A DNA stretch of 64,000 bases from Collybia mongolica (Eukaryota > Basidiomycota > Agaricomycetes > Agaricales > Clitocybaceae). Below the pieces are notes generated by a model that saw nothing but the letters and a program-made list of their open reading frames with translations, was not told the origin of the DNA and made no database searches. A program made the translations under genes and the position numbers. The stretch is taken from NCBI GenBank assembly GCA_013420905.1, contig JAAXNY010000010.1, positions 1,736,001-1,800,000 of the forward strand, in the 5' to 3' direction. Shown here one piece after another: positions 19,682 through 32,272 of this stretch. Within the stretch, counting starts at the first letter, position 1. Every line of letters begins with the position of its first letter.

Positions 19682-22025
19682 ATGGCCTCTGCCTCTTCTA
19701 CAGATATCGCCATCCTTGCGCTCGGTGTAGGCCTTGCGGGTGTCTACCTATTCCGTGACCAGTTGTTTGCTGCGGCAAAGCCGAAAACAGCACCTGTTGT
19801 TGCGAATAAAGGGATGAATGGCTCAGGAAACCCTCGCGACTTCATTACCAAGATGAAGGAAGGTGTAAGTCTATTCGCTACCTCACAAAATATTTACCCT
19901 ATATATGACTCTCCGTCTTTAGAAAAAGCGCCTTGTTATCTTCTACGGTTCCCAGACTGGTACCGCAGAGGAATACGCCATCCGTATAGCTAAGGAAGCC
20001 AAGCAAAAATTTGGGTTGGCTTCTCTTGTTTGTGATCCGGAAGAGTATGATTTTGAAAACCTTGATCAACTACCTGAGGACTGTGCAGCATTCTTCGTCA
20101 TGGCGACTTACGGAGAAGGAGAGCCCACAGACAACGCCGTCCAGCTCATGCAAAACTTGCAAGACGAGTCTTTTGAGTTCAGCGGTGGGGAACGCAAGCT
20201 TGAGGGCCTTAAATACGTCGTCTTCGGCTTAGGTAACAAGACTTACGAGCATTATAATTCCATTGGGCGCACCGTTGATAGCGAACTGACGAAGATGGGT
20301 GCTATCCGTATCGGTGAACGGGGAGAGGGTGATGATGATAAAAGCATGGAAGAAGACTATCTAGAATGGAAGGACGGCTTGTGGGAAGCGTTTGCCGCTG
20401 CTATGGGTGTTGAAGAGGGGCAAGGCGGCGACTCTGCGGACTTTGCGGTCTCTGAACTGGAATCTCATCCTCCTGAAAAGGTATACCTTGGTGCGTATAT
20501 ACCACTCATCTCGAGAAACAAAAACTGACAACGTCACCCAAGGCGAACTCTCTGCTCGCGCACTTACAAAGACGAAGGGTATCCACGATGCCAAGAATCC
20601 TTACCCGGCCCCAGTCGCTGCATCACGCGAATTGTTCCAGAACACTCAAGACCGTAACTGTGTTCATATAGAACTAAACACAGAGGGCTCTGGGATCACA
20701 TATCAACACGGTGACCATGTTGGCGTCTGGCCCTCGAACCCAGATATTGAGGTTGATCGTATACTGTGTGCCCTCGGTTTATACGACAAGAAGGATAATG
20801 TCATTGGGATCGAATCTCTAGATCCTGCACTGGCCAAGGTACCCTTCCCTGTCCCAACAACATATGCAACTGTTCTCCGTCACTATATTGACATCAGCGC
20901 TGTCGCGGGTCGCCAAATGTTGGGCACTTTATCTAAATTTGCCCCTTCACCAGAAGCCGAGACGTTTTTGAAGAATTTGAATACCAATAAAGAAGAATAC
21001 CATACCGTGATCGCCGAAGGTTGCCTTAAACTTGGAGAAGTCCTTCAGCTGGCTGCAGGCAACGATTTGAAAGCTCAACCCACCAAGGAAAACACGACTC
21101 CGTGGTCAATTCCGTTTGACATCATCGTTTCTTCGATACCCCGTCTTCAACCTCGATACTACTCCATATCTTCGAGTCCCAAGCTTCATGCTAACTCTAT
21201 TCATGTCACCGTCGTTGTCCTCAAGTATAAGTCCATCCCGAGTGCGCACGTTGGTCAAAAATGGGTTTACGGTGTTGGTTCAAATTTCCTGCTCAACCTT
21301 AAATATGCTGCTAGTGGTAAAACTGCGCCACTCATCAGTGACCCAGCCAGTGCCATTATGCCTGTGTATCGAATTGAAGGCCCTCGAGGTGCATATAAGC
21401 AAGATGATATCTACAAATCCCCTATCCATGTTCGACGCTCAACCTTCAGGCTTCCCACCAATCCTAAGAGTCCTGTTATCATGATTGGCCCTGGTACCGT
21501 AAGTCTATTACCGTTACTTAGACCTGCCATCCACTGACTCTTTTAAAGGGTGTTGCTCCTTTCCGTGGTTTCGTGCAAGAGCGTGTAGCCCTTGCCCGCC
21601 GTTCCATCGAGAAGAATGGTCCTGATGCTCTCGCTGACTGGGGTCGCATTTCATTGTTCTATGGGTGCCGCAGGTCCGACGAAGACTTCCTGTACAAGGA
21701 TGAATGGCCACAGTATGCTGAGGAACTCAAGGGCAAGTTCTCGATGCACTGTGCATTCTCCCGCGAGAATTACAAGCCGGACGGAAGCAAGATCTATGTC
21801 CAAGATTTGATCTGGGACGACCGGTCACACATCGCGGACGCTATCCTTAATGGCAAGGGTTACGTGTACATTTGCGGGGAAGCCAAGAACATGAGCAAGC
21901 AGGTCGAAGACGTTCTTGCTAGAATCCTCGGGGAAGCAAAAGGTGGATCTGCTGAGGTTGAAGGTTCTGCTGAGGTGAAGCTCTTGAAAGAGCGTTCGAG
22001 ACTTATGTTGGACGTTTGGAGTTAG
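19682..22025 (+). CDS. cpr1: NADPH-cytochrome P450 reductase
   Basis: Transfers electrons from NADPH through FAD and FMN to microsomal P450s, squalene monooxygenase and heme oxygenase; ER-anchored, facing the cytosol. The chosen start MASASSTDIAIL sits directly before the anchor helix ILALGVGLAGVYLFRDQLF. An in-frame ATG at 19616 would add 22 residues. FMN domain: RLVIFYGSQTGTAEEYA, MATYGEGEPTDNAV, YVVFGLGNKTYEHYN. Connecting/FAD domain: RALTKTKGIHDAKNPY, RLQPRYYSISSSP (the RxYS FAD motif), VYGVGSNFLLNLKYA. NADPH domain: IGPGTGVAPFRGFVQER, LFYGCRRSDEDFLYKDEW, VYICGEAKNMSKQVE, ending in the usual LMLDVWS. Three introns (about 19866-19920, 20490-20541, 21499-21548). Length of about 730 residues is normal. 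Residues match my memory of white-rot reductases closely; no alignment was run. Confidence 0.97.
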
Positions 22026-22395
22026 ATGATTAATTGTGGGTGCGGTTAATGATTTATACTTGTTACTGGATTTGGTCACAATTCCCCTTTTTAATTCCTA
22101 TTCTCAATCATGCCCTCGGAATCCTTGTGTGAGGTTACGGAGCACAAGTGTCGGTCATTCGGTATATAATATTTATTAAACCCACATGCAAGAATTACGT
22201 GGTCCGACTACCCATAGACTAGGAGTAGATATTTCTTACCCGTCATTACGACTATCAATATATAGACGCTTGGAATAACGATTTTTAGGTTGGGGTAAAA
22301 TTTGGACATTTGAATTTCATTACGGAAGACCGTGTGTTCTTCGAATAGTAGTACTCATCTTAGCTTCTGACTTCATCAACCGTGCTTGCACTGGG
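22026..22395. other. Intergenic region between reductase and She9 genes
   Basis: 370 bases, AT-rich; should hold the reductase 3' end and the She9 promoter. No other signal recognised. Confidence 0.4.
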
Positions 22396-23581
22396 ATGCT
22401 GAGGATCTCTCTGGCGAGACCATTGGTACTTCGTCAATTCTCGACTTCGTCTGCGGTATGGTATTCGTCCCATCCTCATCCACCCAGTAAGCCTCTGAAG
22501 ACAGGTGAAAATCAAGCTGCTCCTTTGACGGAGTCTCATGTCTCGACTACTACCGAAACTCCCAGCCCCCACGAAACCTCGACTTCCACAACAGATACGT
22601 CGAACCCTTTCGGTTCCCTGCCACCATACAATTTGGAGGTAGTCAAACGTCAAATTCGAGAATGGACGGGCCAGGCCGCAATTACTGTCAGAACCAGGGC
22701 AGACGATTTTACAGCCCACACGAAAACGACATTCTCACAGCTTGGGTTGCACCTTAATAAAGTAACAGGATACGAGGTCATTGAGGCGCTGAAACGGGAT
22801 GTCGTTGAGCAAGGTGTGCATGTAATTTACTATAATGTTTTTGCTGAAGAAATATTAAATGACTTCCACGTCAGAGGCTCGTATAAACGCAACACGACAG
22901 GCCGCACGCCAGGCAAAGGTGGGATACGATGAAGCCGTCGTTCAACGGTCCAACTCCCAACGTGAAGTCAACGATTTGTTACAACGGAAGTCGAATTGGA
23001 ATGACAATGATGTCAGCCGTTTCACGACGTTGGTTCGGCAAGACCATCTATTCGAGCAGGAAGAAGCACGCGCGAAAGCTGCTGTGGATGAGACGGAAGC
23101 TTCTGTCGAGCGTGAATTTAGCCAGTTGATGCGGACCATCCTCGCCCGCTACCATGAAGAGCAGGTATGGTCCGACAAAATTAGAAGTGCGTCGACCTAT
23201 GGCTCCCTCGCCGCACTTGGTCTCAACATGTTGGTCTTCGTAATGGCCATTGTTGTGGTAGAGCCGTGGAAGAGACGAAGACTTGCGCAGACTTTTGAGA
23301 AGAAGATAGAGGAACTTAGTACGGAAAATGCAGCGAGGCTGGAAGCAAGTATGATGGAGATCGGAAAACAACTCGAAGGGCAAGAGGGTTTGCTAGTTCG
23401 AACAGTACAGGCTATTTCGGAGGCCGCTGCTCTAGAACCGACCAAGGTTACCGAGGTGGATGTGGTCGCCGACTATGATGAAAGGACGCATACGACTGCA
23501 GCTCGTAGTCAATGGGAGCTTGCAGCAGTGGCAACCAGCGCCTTTCTGGTCGGAATCGTTGGATGTTTATGGATAAAATAA
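22396..23581 (+). CDS. she9: Mitochondrial inner-membrane protein She9/Mdm33
   Basis: The N terminus MLRISLARPLVLRQFSTSSA is a typical mitochondrial targeting peptide with a processing-like RQFS. A Ser/Thr/Pro-rich stretch precedes coiled-coil sequence (VVKRQIREWTGQAAITVRTR, then ARINATRQAARQAKVGYDEA, VVQRSNSQREVNDLLQRKSNW and FTTLVRQDHLFEQEEARAKA). Two membrane helices follow: YGSLAALGLNMLVFVMAIVV before a basic WKRRRL, and WELAAVATSAFLVGIVGCLW at the extreme C terminus. This order matches Sensitive-to-High-Expression protein 9, needed for inner-membrane shape and fission in yeast. One intron near 22818-22874. The 3' end is 98 bases from the end of the convergent methyltransferase-like gene. 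Confidence 0.9.
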
Positions 23582-23679
23582 TAAACAAGAGACATCCCAA
23601 CTGTAATCAAGACAACTGATTCCATACGATCTATGTCTATCACCCCGCGGTGTTAGGAAGACAGCCCACGAAATATCCC

Positions 23680-24864
23680 TTAGATGTTCAGACTTCTGTA
23701 TACGCGACAACGTACCCTAGACAAGAGCAACTGTTCAGTCCAAAATTCTCTGTGGGTGTCCAAAACGACCGGCCTGTCATGAAGCAACTCGCCAATATTA
23801 TCCTGCATCTGACATGCTTCCCAAGCTCCAATATCCCATTTAAACCAACCCCATCCTTCCTTTATCTGCAAAGAAATTTAGATTATCGGTCAAAAGGCTG
23901 TCAGTACGAAGAAATAATAAACAACCTCTGGTCTTTTGTGTGGTGCCAACACCACTAGCCAACGTGACTTCAAGCTCAATTCCCAAAGTAGCGAGAAGAG
24001 TTCAGAAGGGGTCTCAATGAGATGCAAGGCAAATGAACATATTACCATTTCAATTGGAGGCTTTGACTGAAATGGCCTCTTCGTTTCGTCATCGTCCCCA
24101 AGGGTAGAACTTTCCACGATGGAAGGCTCTGATGAGGCAAATGGCGGAAGTGCGCCCTCTGATACGTCTTTGAAAGAAAGTGATGAACAGGGTAGAGATG
24201 TCCGGTCATGATACGCAGCCGACGTGAACTTTATTCTGAGAGTCAAACACCGACAACACTGTTCTAGAACATGAACACGTACTGGGTCAGCAGCAAGGAT
24301 GTGTGGTCGCGGGAAATCGGAGCCTAAAGCGAGTGGCGTGATTCGCGATTTGCGTTGATGAAGAGTGGTTGGCTGCCCCTGATTACCGTCATGTTGCTCC
24401 TTAAGTGAGCAATCAAGCTTCCCTCCCGTTTGCCACCACTCAAGGCAAGCCAACGTCACTTCTCCACTGTTATAACTCCATCAACTTGGCAGGAACTCTA
24501 TTTAATCAACAACTCACCTCCCTAAATTAACACATTAGTGGGTGCGTACTGTGTGTGTATTTAGAGAGGACGGACCACACGCCATATCGAAAACCGATAG
24601 CTTATCGTGTTCTTTAGCACCATCATATTCCATTTGCCACCATCTGCAGCAGATGCGTAAAATAAGGATGTACTTCACAATAAACACGCGTAACTTGTTC
24701 AGCCACACAAACAAGCAAAGGCGAACGCCAGGAAAATGAGGATTTCTATAGGTTGAACCGACTTTCTTGTAATACTGCAAAGAACTTCAGCGCCTATAGA
24801 GCCATGCATCAAACCAAACGAACTGTACCTCTGATACTCCGTGCTCGTTGTAATTATCGCGCAT
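23680..24864 (-). CDS. Methyltransferase-fold protein, conserved in fungi
   Basis: Exon 1 from the ATG at 24864 reads MRDNYNEHGVSE and joins, over a 51-base intron, to YYKKVGSTYRNPHFPGVR. Further exons carry HDKLSVFDMACG and GEVTLACLEWWQTGGK, a split motif I (D-x-A-C-G-S-G-E). Then come HILAADP, AAYHDRTSLPCSSLSFKDV, and MVICSFALHLIETPSELFSL with LWELSLKSRWLVVLAPHKRP. The last exons read IKEGWGWFKWDIGAWEACQ and VRCRVYRSLNI. The order is that of a Rossmann-fold methyltransferase: SAM loop, acidic strand 2, and a strand-4 C-S-F-A-L-H-L block. It belongs to a conserved fungal family of unknown substrate. At least six introns. Start choice rests on the compact N-terminal block. Confidence 0.75.
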
Positions 24865-25655
24865 CGATGTCGAAAGGTTACCGGAAGCTGCAGCTCGATC
24901 TCCACGAGACATAGTAGATTGCGGTTGACTTGATTAGTACTGTGCTCGGAATCAATAGACCTTGGGAAATTTACGGCCGCCCTCAGTTGTAGTAGAAGCA
25001 TCCGAATCGATACGAATCGGAGGTCCGAGGAAAGCTATTAATAACTTGTGAGGCAGCGGGCACTGGACCTGGCACCTCACAGGAATTTCAACGGAAAAGC
25101 GATCCCCTAGACGTGTATGAAGGGATGTATTCCCCGGTAATGAGGAAAAAGAAAGAAAAATACATCCTCTAATCGGGTAACATTTATGTCGGGCACGTCC
25201 TTTCGAAGAGGGTACGCACTCGAGTGTTCGAAAACACACGGTCACTGGGCTTCTAGCCAGAGTATGCCTTAAACAGTTCTATAGATATTCAACGCTTAAC
25301 CGCTTTGAATCAATGCATATCATACCAAGAGATGCTAAAACTCACATGAGACACCCCTCAAGTTTGAAGGTATATGTAAAACAAACAAAAAACGTAGTTG
25401 AAAGGCGTTCGAAGTCAGGATCAGCTCGTATAAATCTCGCGGCCGTTTGTAGTATATCTTCTGGTGCCAGATAACTGTGGGGACCTGTATTAGGTGTGAG
25501 TGATCATGAGCTGAGTGTGGTCCTCCTTGAATTTTTTGCATATTATGTGATGGTCTCACGTGGACGGTAGTTGGAGTTCTTCGGTAAGTATAATCGGACA
25601 CAATGACCGCAACTTCATCCCAGACGCCAACGTTCATCTTACAAGGGGACCTGTA
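24865..25655. other. Divergent intergenic region
   Basis: 791 bases between the methyltransferase-like gene (minus) and the HIT gene (plus). No ORF with recognisable motif; should contain both promoters. Confidence 0.45.
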
Positions 25656-26406
25656 ATGACCTCTTTCATCATCAAACCTCATGTTAATCGTCTTCCAGCG
25701 CCGTCCTGGAGTTTGTATCAGGACTCAGAAGCAGATTGTACATTCTGCCGAATTGTCCGAAACGAATTACCTGCATTCAAAGTATTCGAGGACGACCGCG
25801 TTCTGGCTATCCTCGGTGTGTGACCGTGGTCCTCCACTGGAATACCATGCTTAATCACCACTAAGACATTCTTCCTCTACGGAAGGGCCATACACTCGTT
25901 ATACCCAAAGTTCATTATTCCCAACTGTCAGAGCTTCCCCCTGATTATGCTGCGGCAACAGGCCGGGCTGTGTCAAAAGTCGCACACGCGTTGACGGAAG
26001 GTGTGTGACCTTACCTTAATATCGAAGGTAGTTCAAAGGACAGAATTTGGTCCGATGCACATGCTCATTTGTTACGATTCCAGCCTTAGGGAATACTGCA
26101 CTCAATGTTGTATGCAACCAGGAATATGCACAAGCAGTCCCTCATGTGAGACTACTCTACCTCTATACACGTATGCGTATGCGTAATTAAGAGACACATA
26201 TCTTGGTCTTCCAGGTGCACTACCACATTATCCCCGCTCCAACAATTAGCTCGAGTTCAATATCCGAATGCTCAAATTCCGGCTCAGGCATTTCACCATC
26301 GAGAAGGGAAATGCATCAAAGGGAATTTGAATCGCGAGAGGAGCTGGATGATGATGAAGGAAAGTTGTTGGCCCAGAAGATTGGGCGGGGCCTGGCACGG
26401 TTATAG
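25656..26406 (+). CDS. HIT (histidine triad) family protein
   Basis: A nucleotide-binding hydrolase of the HIT superfamily. The start MTSFIIKPHVNRL at 25656 precedes the zinc-type C-x-x-C, ADCTFCRIVRNELPAFKVFE, then DILPLRKGHTLVIPKVHYSQ, LPPDYAAATGRAVSKVAHAL, ALNVVCNQEYAQAVPH and the catalytic triad H-VHYHIIPAP. The last junction divides the triad: the first His ends one exon and VHYHIIP opens the next. After it a Ser-rich loop (SSSSISECSNSGSG) and an acidic C terminus (REELDDDEGKLLAQKIGRGL) follow, where yeast relatives also have an extension. Four introns. Likely an AMP-lysine or diadenosine-polyphosphate hydrolase (Hnt1 or Aph1-like). The exact substrate is inference. Confidence 0.85.
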
Positions 26407-26600
26407 ATTTTTATGTATCGTGGAGGGAATCATATTTAAGTATCGATAGTCGTTAAGTCTCAGAGACTCTCGTTATCCATGCAGCGTGAATTCAGGATAA
26501 TAATTTGATAAAGTGAACTTGAATGTAGGCGTCACGACAGTGACTTTGGTCGCGTGACATCATTCAACGCGACTCGTCACACGGCTTACGGGACACTTTC

Positions 26601-27398
26601 ATGTCGATGTTGGGGGCAGATGCCATTCCTTCAGAAGAATCAGGACCGGGTGAACTTGGAGTGATACTGAATCTCCGGGAAGCGGATCCTGAGGCAGTGG
26701 AGGAGGAGAATGAAGCAGCCGAAGAGGACGACATCCAGCCGGTTGTCGGAGTCAAACGAAAGAGGGAAAGGAAAGAACCCATTATACTGGTGAGGGAAGA
26801 GGGTAAATCTCTGCTACCATTTTCGAGGGTACAGAAGATTATAAAGGCGGACAAAGTATGTGATGCGACCGGTCTCACCCATTCTTTGCGTCAACCTAGA
26901 CTTTAGGATATTCCAATTGTCACCAAGGACGCCGTCTTTCTAATCTCTCTCGCGACTGAAGAATTTATCAAGCGCATTTCTGAAGGTTCACAACGAGTCG
27001 CAAGTCGCGAGCAAAGGATCACTGTGCAACATAAAGACATTGGTGAGTGAACAGAAACCATTATTCGGTAGATGTCATTCCGATCATGTGGGGTCCAGCC
27101 ACTGTTGTTCGAAAAGCTGATGAATTTATGTTTCTTGAGGGTATGTTTTGTATTTGATGGGATGATACATTGTTCAATGCGTAAACTTGGAACTCCAGAA
27201 ATCATACCATGGCTGGCATCGGATCCGCCAGTCAAACGAAAACCAAAAGGTGCTACAGCAGTGAAGGGGGCGCCGACGTTGTTGGATCAGTTTATAGTTA
27301 ACTCAAAAGGTGATGAAAAAGACGGTGAGGGTGATATTATTATGAACGAGGACGGAACCATGTTCGCGGCGGGAGGAGAAACGGACGAATTTGAGTGA
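26601..27398 (+). CDS. Histone-fold protein, NF-YC/Dpb3/CHRAC type
   Basis: An acidic N terminus (EAVEEENEAAEEDD) and basic VKRKRERK lead into the histone fold: LLPFSRVQKIIKADK, DIPIVTKDAVFLISLATEEF, IKRISEGSQRVASREQRITV, then ATVVRRADEFMFLE. The L-P-x-x-R-V-x-K-I-I-K motif and alternating helices are those of CBFD_NFYB_HMF proteins. Variants of this exact kind occur in DNA polymerase epsilon (Dpb3), the ISW2/CHRAC remodeller (Dls1/CHRAC15) and NF-YC. The residues leave open which; the short form with a long polar tail (KRKPKGATAVKGAPTLLDQF, acidic end) favours Dpb3/CHRAC. Three introns. The gene ends 148 bases before the DDB1 start on the same strand. Confidence 0.8.
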
Positions 27399-27546
27399 CT
27401 AAGCTCGGCCGGCATCTTACTCCGGTCCGGTAGCCGAGAGATACACTCTCCGAACTTCGAAGGATGTGAATCGTTGGTCATCGCTGACCACAGCGAGCAA
27501 CTACCTACCCTACTACCCGCTCGTCACTATCTCCAGTTTCGTCTCC

Positions 27547-30500
27547 ATGAAAATTGTGACCACATTCCATCAGCCCTCTTCTGTCTTTTCTTCAGTTAAA
27601 TGTCAGCTATCATCGAGGGATCTCGAGCACCTTGTGGTGGCAAAACTAAATCGAATTGACGTGTACTCTCTCCAACCTCAGGGTCTCCGACATGAGTGTG
27701 GCCTCGAGATATGGGGAAAAGTCCTTGTTGTTAAAGCGGTTCCAATATCTGTGAGTAAAACGATGTGATCCATACCAACAACACACCAGACTGAATTCCA
27801 TTTACACAGGGCTCTTCGCGATCCAGTCTCTTACTTATGCTAGCCCACCCTGGCCCAGCGCTCATATTCCTTACATACACTGAGACAGAATCTGGAAGTA
27901 GAGAACTTGTCGTCCGAAAACAGCTTTCGCTCTTCGAACGCAGCCCCCGGCAGGCAGAGTTCTACAACAACGTCCTCGTTCACCCCTCCGGGAATCACGC
28001 CATTGTTAGTTGTTATGTTGGAAAACTGAAGATAATCAGCATGAAGGGCGGAAACTACTCGGACGATTTCGACGTCTCGTATGTTTAATAGGTTCCTGCT
28101 CAAGTGCTACGCGATCTAACTCATCATTCGGTGTAGGTTACCAGAACTCAATGTCTTTGGATTGGCTTTCCTACCTGTCCCTGATGGCGACTTGACCCTT
28201 GCAATTCTGCATCTAGATTATCAGGAGCGTGTACAGCTCCTCGCGCGCGATATCAATGTGTCCGATTTGGAGTTGTCATCGTACCATTCCTCATACCTTA
28301 GCTCTACAGCCATCTCCACCAAGATCTTACCATCGCCTACAGAGTCTATCCCCCAGCTGGTATCTGTACCCCCAGTGGAGGTGAGAGATGAAGCGGATGA
28401 TGATGAAGAAAATTTCGTCGGCGGCGTGATGATTGTGGGCGGCAAGAAAATTGTGTTGTTCGAGATGACTAAGGGGCAGACGAGGCAAAGGGGGAAACGG
28501 AGAAGAGTAGAGTCAAAGCAAGGAAGCGAAGGCATAGCTGAAGTCGAGAAAGCGAAAGAAAAGGAGCGCGAAGGACGGAAGAGAAAACCCAAAGCCAGTG
28601 TAGAATGGCCATGGGGTGATGTCACTGCGTATAACGATACTTTACTGTTCCTGAGGTCGAAGCGCTCAAGTACTTTTCTTCAGGGTTTGCACCATGGATC
28701 ACCTTTCTCTTCAGTATTTCATTGGCGACGCGTTTGGCAGGCTTTCGATGCTCTCAGCCGATTACTTAAAAGACCGGGGTCTCATTTTGATTCCCCTTGG
28801 GGAGGTACATGTTAATATGCTAGCCACCACCTCACTCTGCTCATACATCACCCAGATATCACCACCGACAACTTTGACGTATCTAACAACCCAGGTATTG
28901 TATGTCGGGTCGCATCTGGGTGACTCCCAGGTCCTCCAGATATCACAGACACCATTATCTAACCTCACTATGCCAACATTACCAATCTCATCTTCAATCA
29001 AGCTAACCTCACCAGCACGTCTGGGGGCACCAAACAATGGTAAGGGCAAGGGAAGAGCTATAGATGATGACGAAGAAGTGAAGGATCCTGCCAAGGGCTC
29101 TGTTATTGGATCTGAGGGATCCTTTATCAATGTCCTCGACACGTTCAAGAATATCGCACCTATAGTCGATGCCGTATTGGCGGATACTGACGGGAGTGGC
29201 CAAGTGTGTGATTTCCCCCCAAGTCGAGTGCCGAGCCAAAGTGATGCGCTAACAACTTACTTAGCGTCAAATTGTGACCTGTTCCGGAGGCGCGAACACC
29301 GGATCCCTAAACGTTGTCAGGAATGGAGCTGACTTCCAAGAACTAGCGTCAATACCTGGCTTGACAAATATTACCAACGTTTGGTCGGTTCGAAACACGT
29401 TTGAGGACACGTATGCTATCCAATATTTCTTTGTCATGTTACTCATCTTTGTTTAGTACGGACACCCACATTCTGGTATCGACACTCCAAAGCTCTCATA
29501 TCTTCCAATTACATGACTCGGGTAGAAATACCACCTTGTCTTACACACAAGAACACCCTACAAAGGGATTGACAACGAACCAGCCTACGCTTGCTTTTGG
29601 TAACGTTGCACGGCGTGTAATCGGCGCCGATGGAAGAGGCACATATGTGGATTCCCAGCTCGTAGTTCAAGTGACTCCAAAGGGTGCTCTATTGCTCGAA
29701 TTCGACATGGCGTTAGACGCATATGTTCACCATGCTGGATGGGACTTGGTAGGAATGGAGGTTGTGGCAGCGAGTGTCAATCCCAGTCAGGTTCTTTTGG
29801 CTTGCAATAGAGGGATGCTCGTTGCCTTGAGTATAGCAGAAGACAACACATTTAAAGTGGTAGTGTGGGTTCCTTGGTTTCAATTTTCTCTCATATTCAT
29901 CTCACCTGCTTCGCATCTTCATGTAGTCGAGGAAAGCCCGATAACTCTTCCAGTGCTGAGATTAGTACTGTCTCATGCGTCCCGCTTGACCCTTTGAAAC
30001 GCTTCTCTGGTTACGTAACTATATCCTATTGGGAATCGAATATAGTCGAGATCCTACTTCTCGACCCAACGGGTTTTGTATCAGTGTCAAAAACACCGAA
30101 ACTTCCGGCCCTTGTTCGCTCGGCTTTCCTCTACAACTTTGGAGCAGATCGTACCGCCAAAGGAAATGACTACCATCCTTACCTCCTTATTGGCCTAGGA
30201 GATGGCTCCATGGTGTCATTCTCGTGGAAGGATAAGCAACTCAAGGATAAAAAGATCATCTCATTAGGCCATGCCCCAGTTTCTCTAACTCCATGTCAAA
30301 TTGATGGTAAACGAACAGTGTTTGCGGCGGGAAATCGAGCAACTGTGTTGTCCTGGGAGAAAAAACGGCTGCATAATTCTCCGATTATGCTCAAAGTAAT
30401 TTCCCTCTGACTATATGGTATTCCTAAGAGCTAATCCGAACAACAGGAAATCTTTGCTATTTCTACACTGAATACTAAAACTTTCCCGTCGTCTTTGATT

Positions 30501-32084
30501 TTGGGCACGGCTAAAGGGATGCTTATCGGACAAGTGCGAGATCTTGACAAGATGCACATCCGCTCGGTAAGTCCCTTGCCTTTACCATTTTCTTTCTTTC
30601 ATATTGTCAATGTTAGGTACCCTTTGGGCTCGACAATCCACGCAGGCTCGCATATGAGCCAACTTTGAAAGTGTTCGGTGTCGCCTGTACACGCACGGAA
30701 CCAGCCAGAGTTGGCGACCTTCAAGTGTCAAGTAGTTCCTTCAAGTTATTGGATGACATCTCACTTTCAAGTAAGCCTCTGGGTCCCCTGAACGGCTGTA
30801 TGACTTTCTGAACGGCGGCGCAGCCCTCAGTAACTTCAATTGTGCTCCAGAGGAAGAGATCACTGCCCTCGCAACTTACTCCCCCATGGTCGATGACAAA
30901 CCAATGTCACTGTTCTGCCTCGGTACGTACTTATTCGACGCAGAAGAAAAAGAACCCACAAATGGGAGATTGTTGGTCTTCGCTGCGTATCAATCTGAAT
31001 CGCCCTCCAAAACTCCCAATTTGCAACTTTCAATGGTCACGTCTACTGATGTTAATGGGTGTGTATATGCTCTGACGGTCATGGGCGACACAGTAGTGGC
31101 AGCCATCAACTCAGCAGTGCGCAAAGTTTCTATCACCACTACACTCTGACTAACCTCGAGTGAAGGTGAGAATGTATCATATCAAGGCTGAAGATGGTCC
31201 AGTTCCCCTATATTCCCTCGAACTGCTTTCGGAGTGGAATCATAACTACATCGTGACAAGTCTAGCCTCCTACGGTGACCATATCGTTGTTGGTGATCAG
31301 ATCAGCTCAGTGTCCTTGCTCAAAGTATCCAACGCCAAGATCCAAAACGTAGCCAGGGATTACGGACCATTGTGGCCAATATGTGTTGAAGCATCAAACG
31401 AAGAGAACATTATCGGAGCCAATGTGAGCCTGAATCCCTCTTGTCGATACTATTGCTCAAGTGACGCAGGATGCGTTAAACCTTTTTACGTTCACCTTGA
31501 CCCGTACACTGGGACGGTCTCTACTGGAGCGGAATGGTGGATATCATTTAACCGATTTTGTCACCAAGTTTATACGTGGTATGTCACCGGCAGACATGTG
31601 GCTGTAAATAACAGGCTAATATCATCCAAAGGATCACTCACATCGTCGGATCTGGCGGGCAGTCATACTTTGCATCCAAACCATATCTTCTTCACTGCGT
31701 CAGGTCGCATCGGCGTCATTATTGATGTTGCCGACAGTCAGTTATCTTTGGATTTGACTGCATTGCAGAGGAACTTGGGAGGTGCAATTCAAGGTGTAGG
31801 CGAGGTTGAACATGCCAAGTAAGGTTTTCTTTGGTTACCTTTGGTACCTAAGGCCAACAAAATTGTAAAGATTCCGCACGCCGAAGAACACACGAGGACG
31901 CAGCGACGCAGATGCTGGTCCCTTCGGCTTCATTGATGGAGACTTTCTTGAACAGTTCCTTACATATCTGGGTACACCGGAGCGTCTGGAGAAGATCATT
32001 TCCGGTCAGAGTGAGCCAGAGCGATTAACGATGCCAGTTGAGGACATGCAGGCCGTTTTAGAGACATTACAGAGCATGCATTGA
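27547..32084 (+). CDS. ddb1: DNA damage-binding protein 1 (DDB1) homologue
   Basis: Large beta-propeller adaptor of CUL4 ubiquitin ligases, nuclear, acting in nucleotide-excision repair and replication control. N terminus: MKIVTTFHQPSSVFSSVKC, HLVVAKLNRIDVYSLQPQGL. Propeller strands follow: LNVFGLAFLPVPDGDLTLAI, YFIGDAFGRLSMLSADYLKD, VLYVGSHLGDSQVLQIS, FKNIAPIVDAVLADTDGSGQ, then IVTCSGGANTGSLNVVRNG (human DDB1 has LVTCSGAFKEGSLRIIRNG at this position). Downstream are NVARRVIGADGRGTYVDSQL, YHPYLLIGLGDGSMVSF, TVVAAINSAVRK, YGDHIVVGDQISSVSLLK and the CPSF_A end FGFIDGDFLEQFLTYLG. About a dozen introns are needed. A fungal insertion rich in Lys/Glu/Arg (about 28480-28600) lies in the first propeller region. 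Length of about 1,200 residues is normal. Individual splice sites were not all fixed. Confidence 0.92.
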
Positions 32085-32272
32085 TGATGATACTTCGCGG
32101 TAGAAAAGCTTGTATGCAGAATGTACTCGTATGTGTACTATTAAATAACGGTATTGGTGACCACGCGAGGAAGAGAAATGAATGTTGTCACGAAGTCACA
32201 GGCGTGGTACGTATGTGAACACAGGCCAAGATGTGGGCAAGTGAATACAAGACGGGAAAGAGATTGGCAAAA

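Noticed and set aside
15728..31822. Secondary-metabolite gene cluster around the P450 reductase
   Set aside because: The neighbours are housekeeping genes (She9, DDB1, HIT, histone-fold) and no P450, synthase or terpene cyclase is present.
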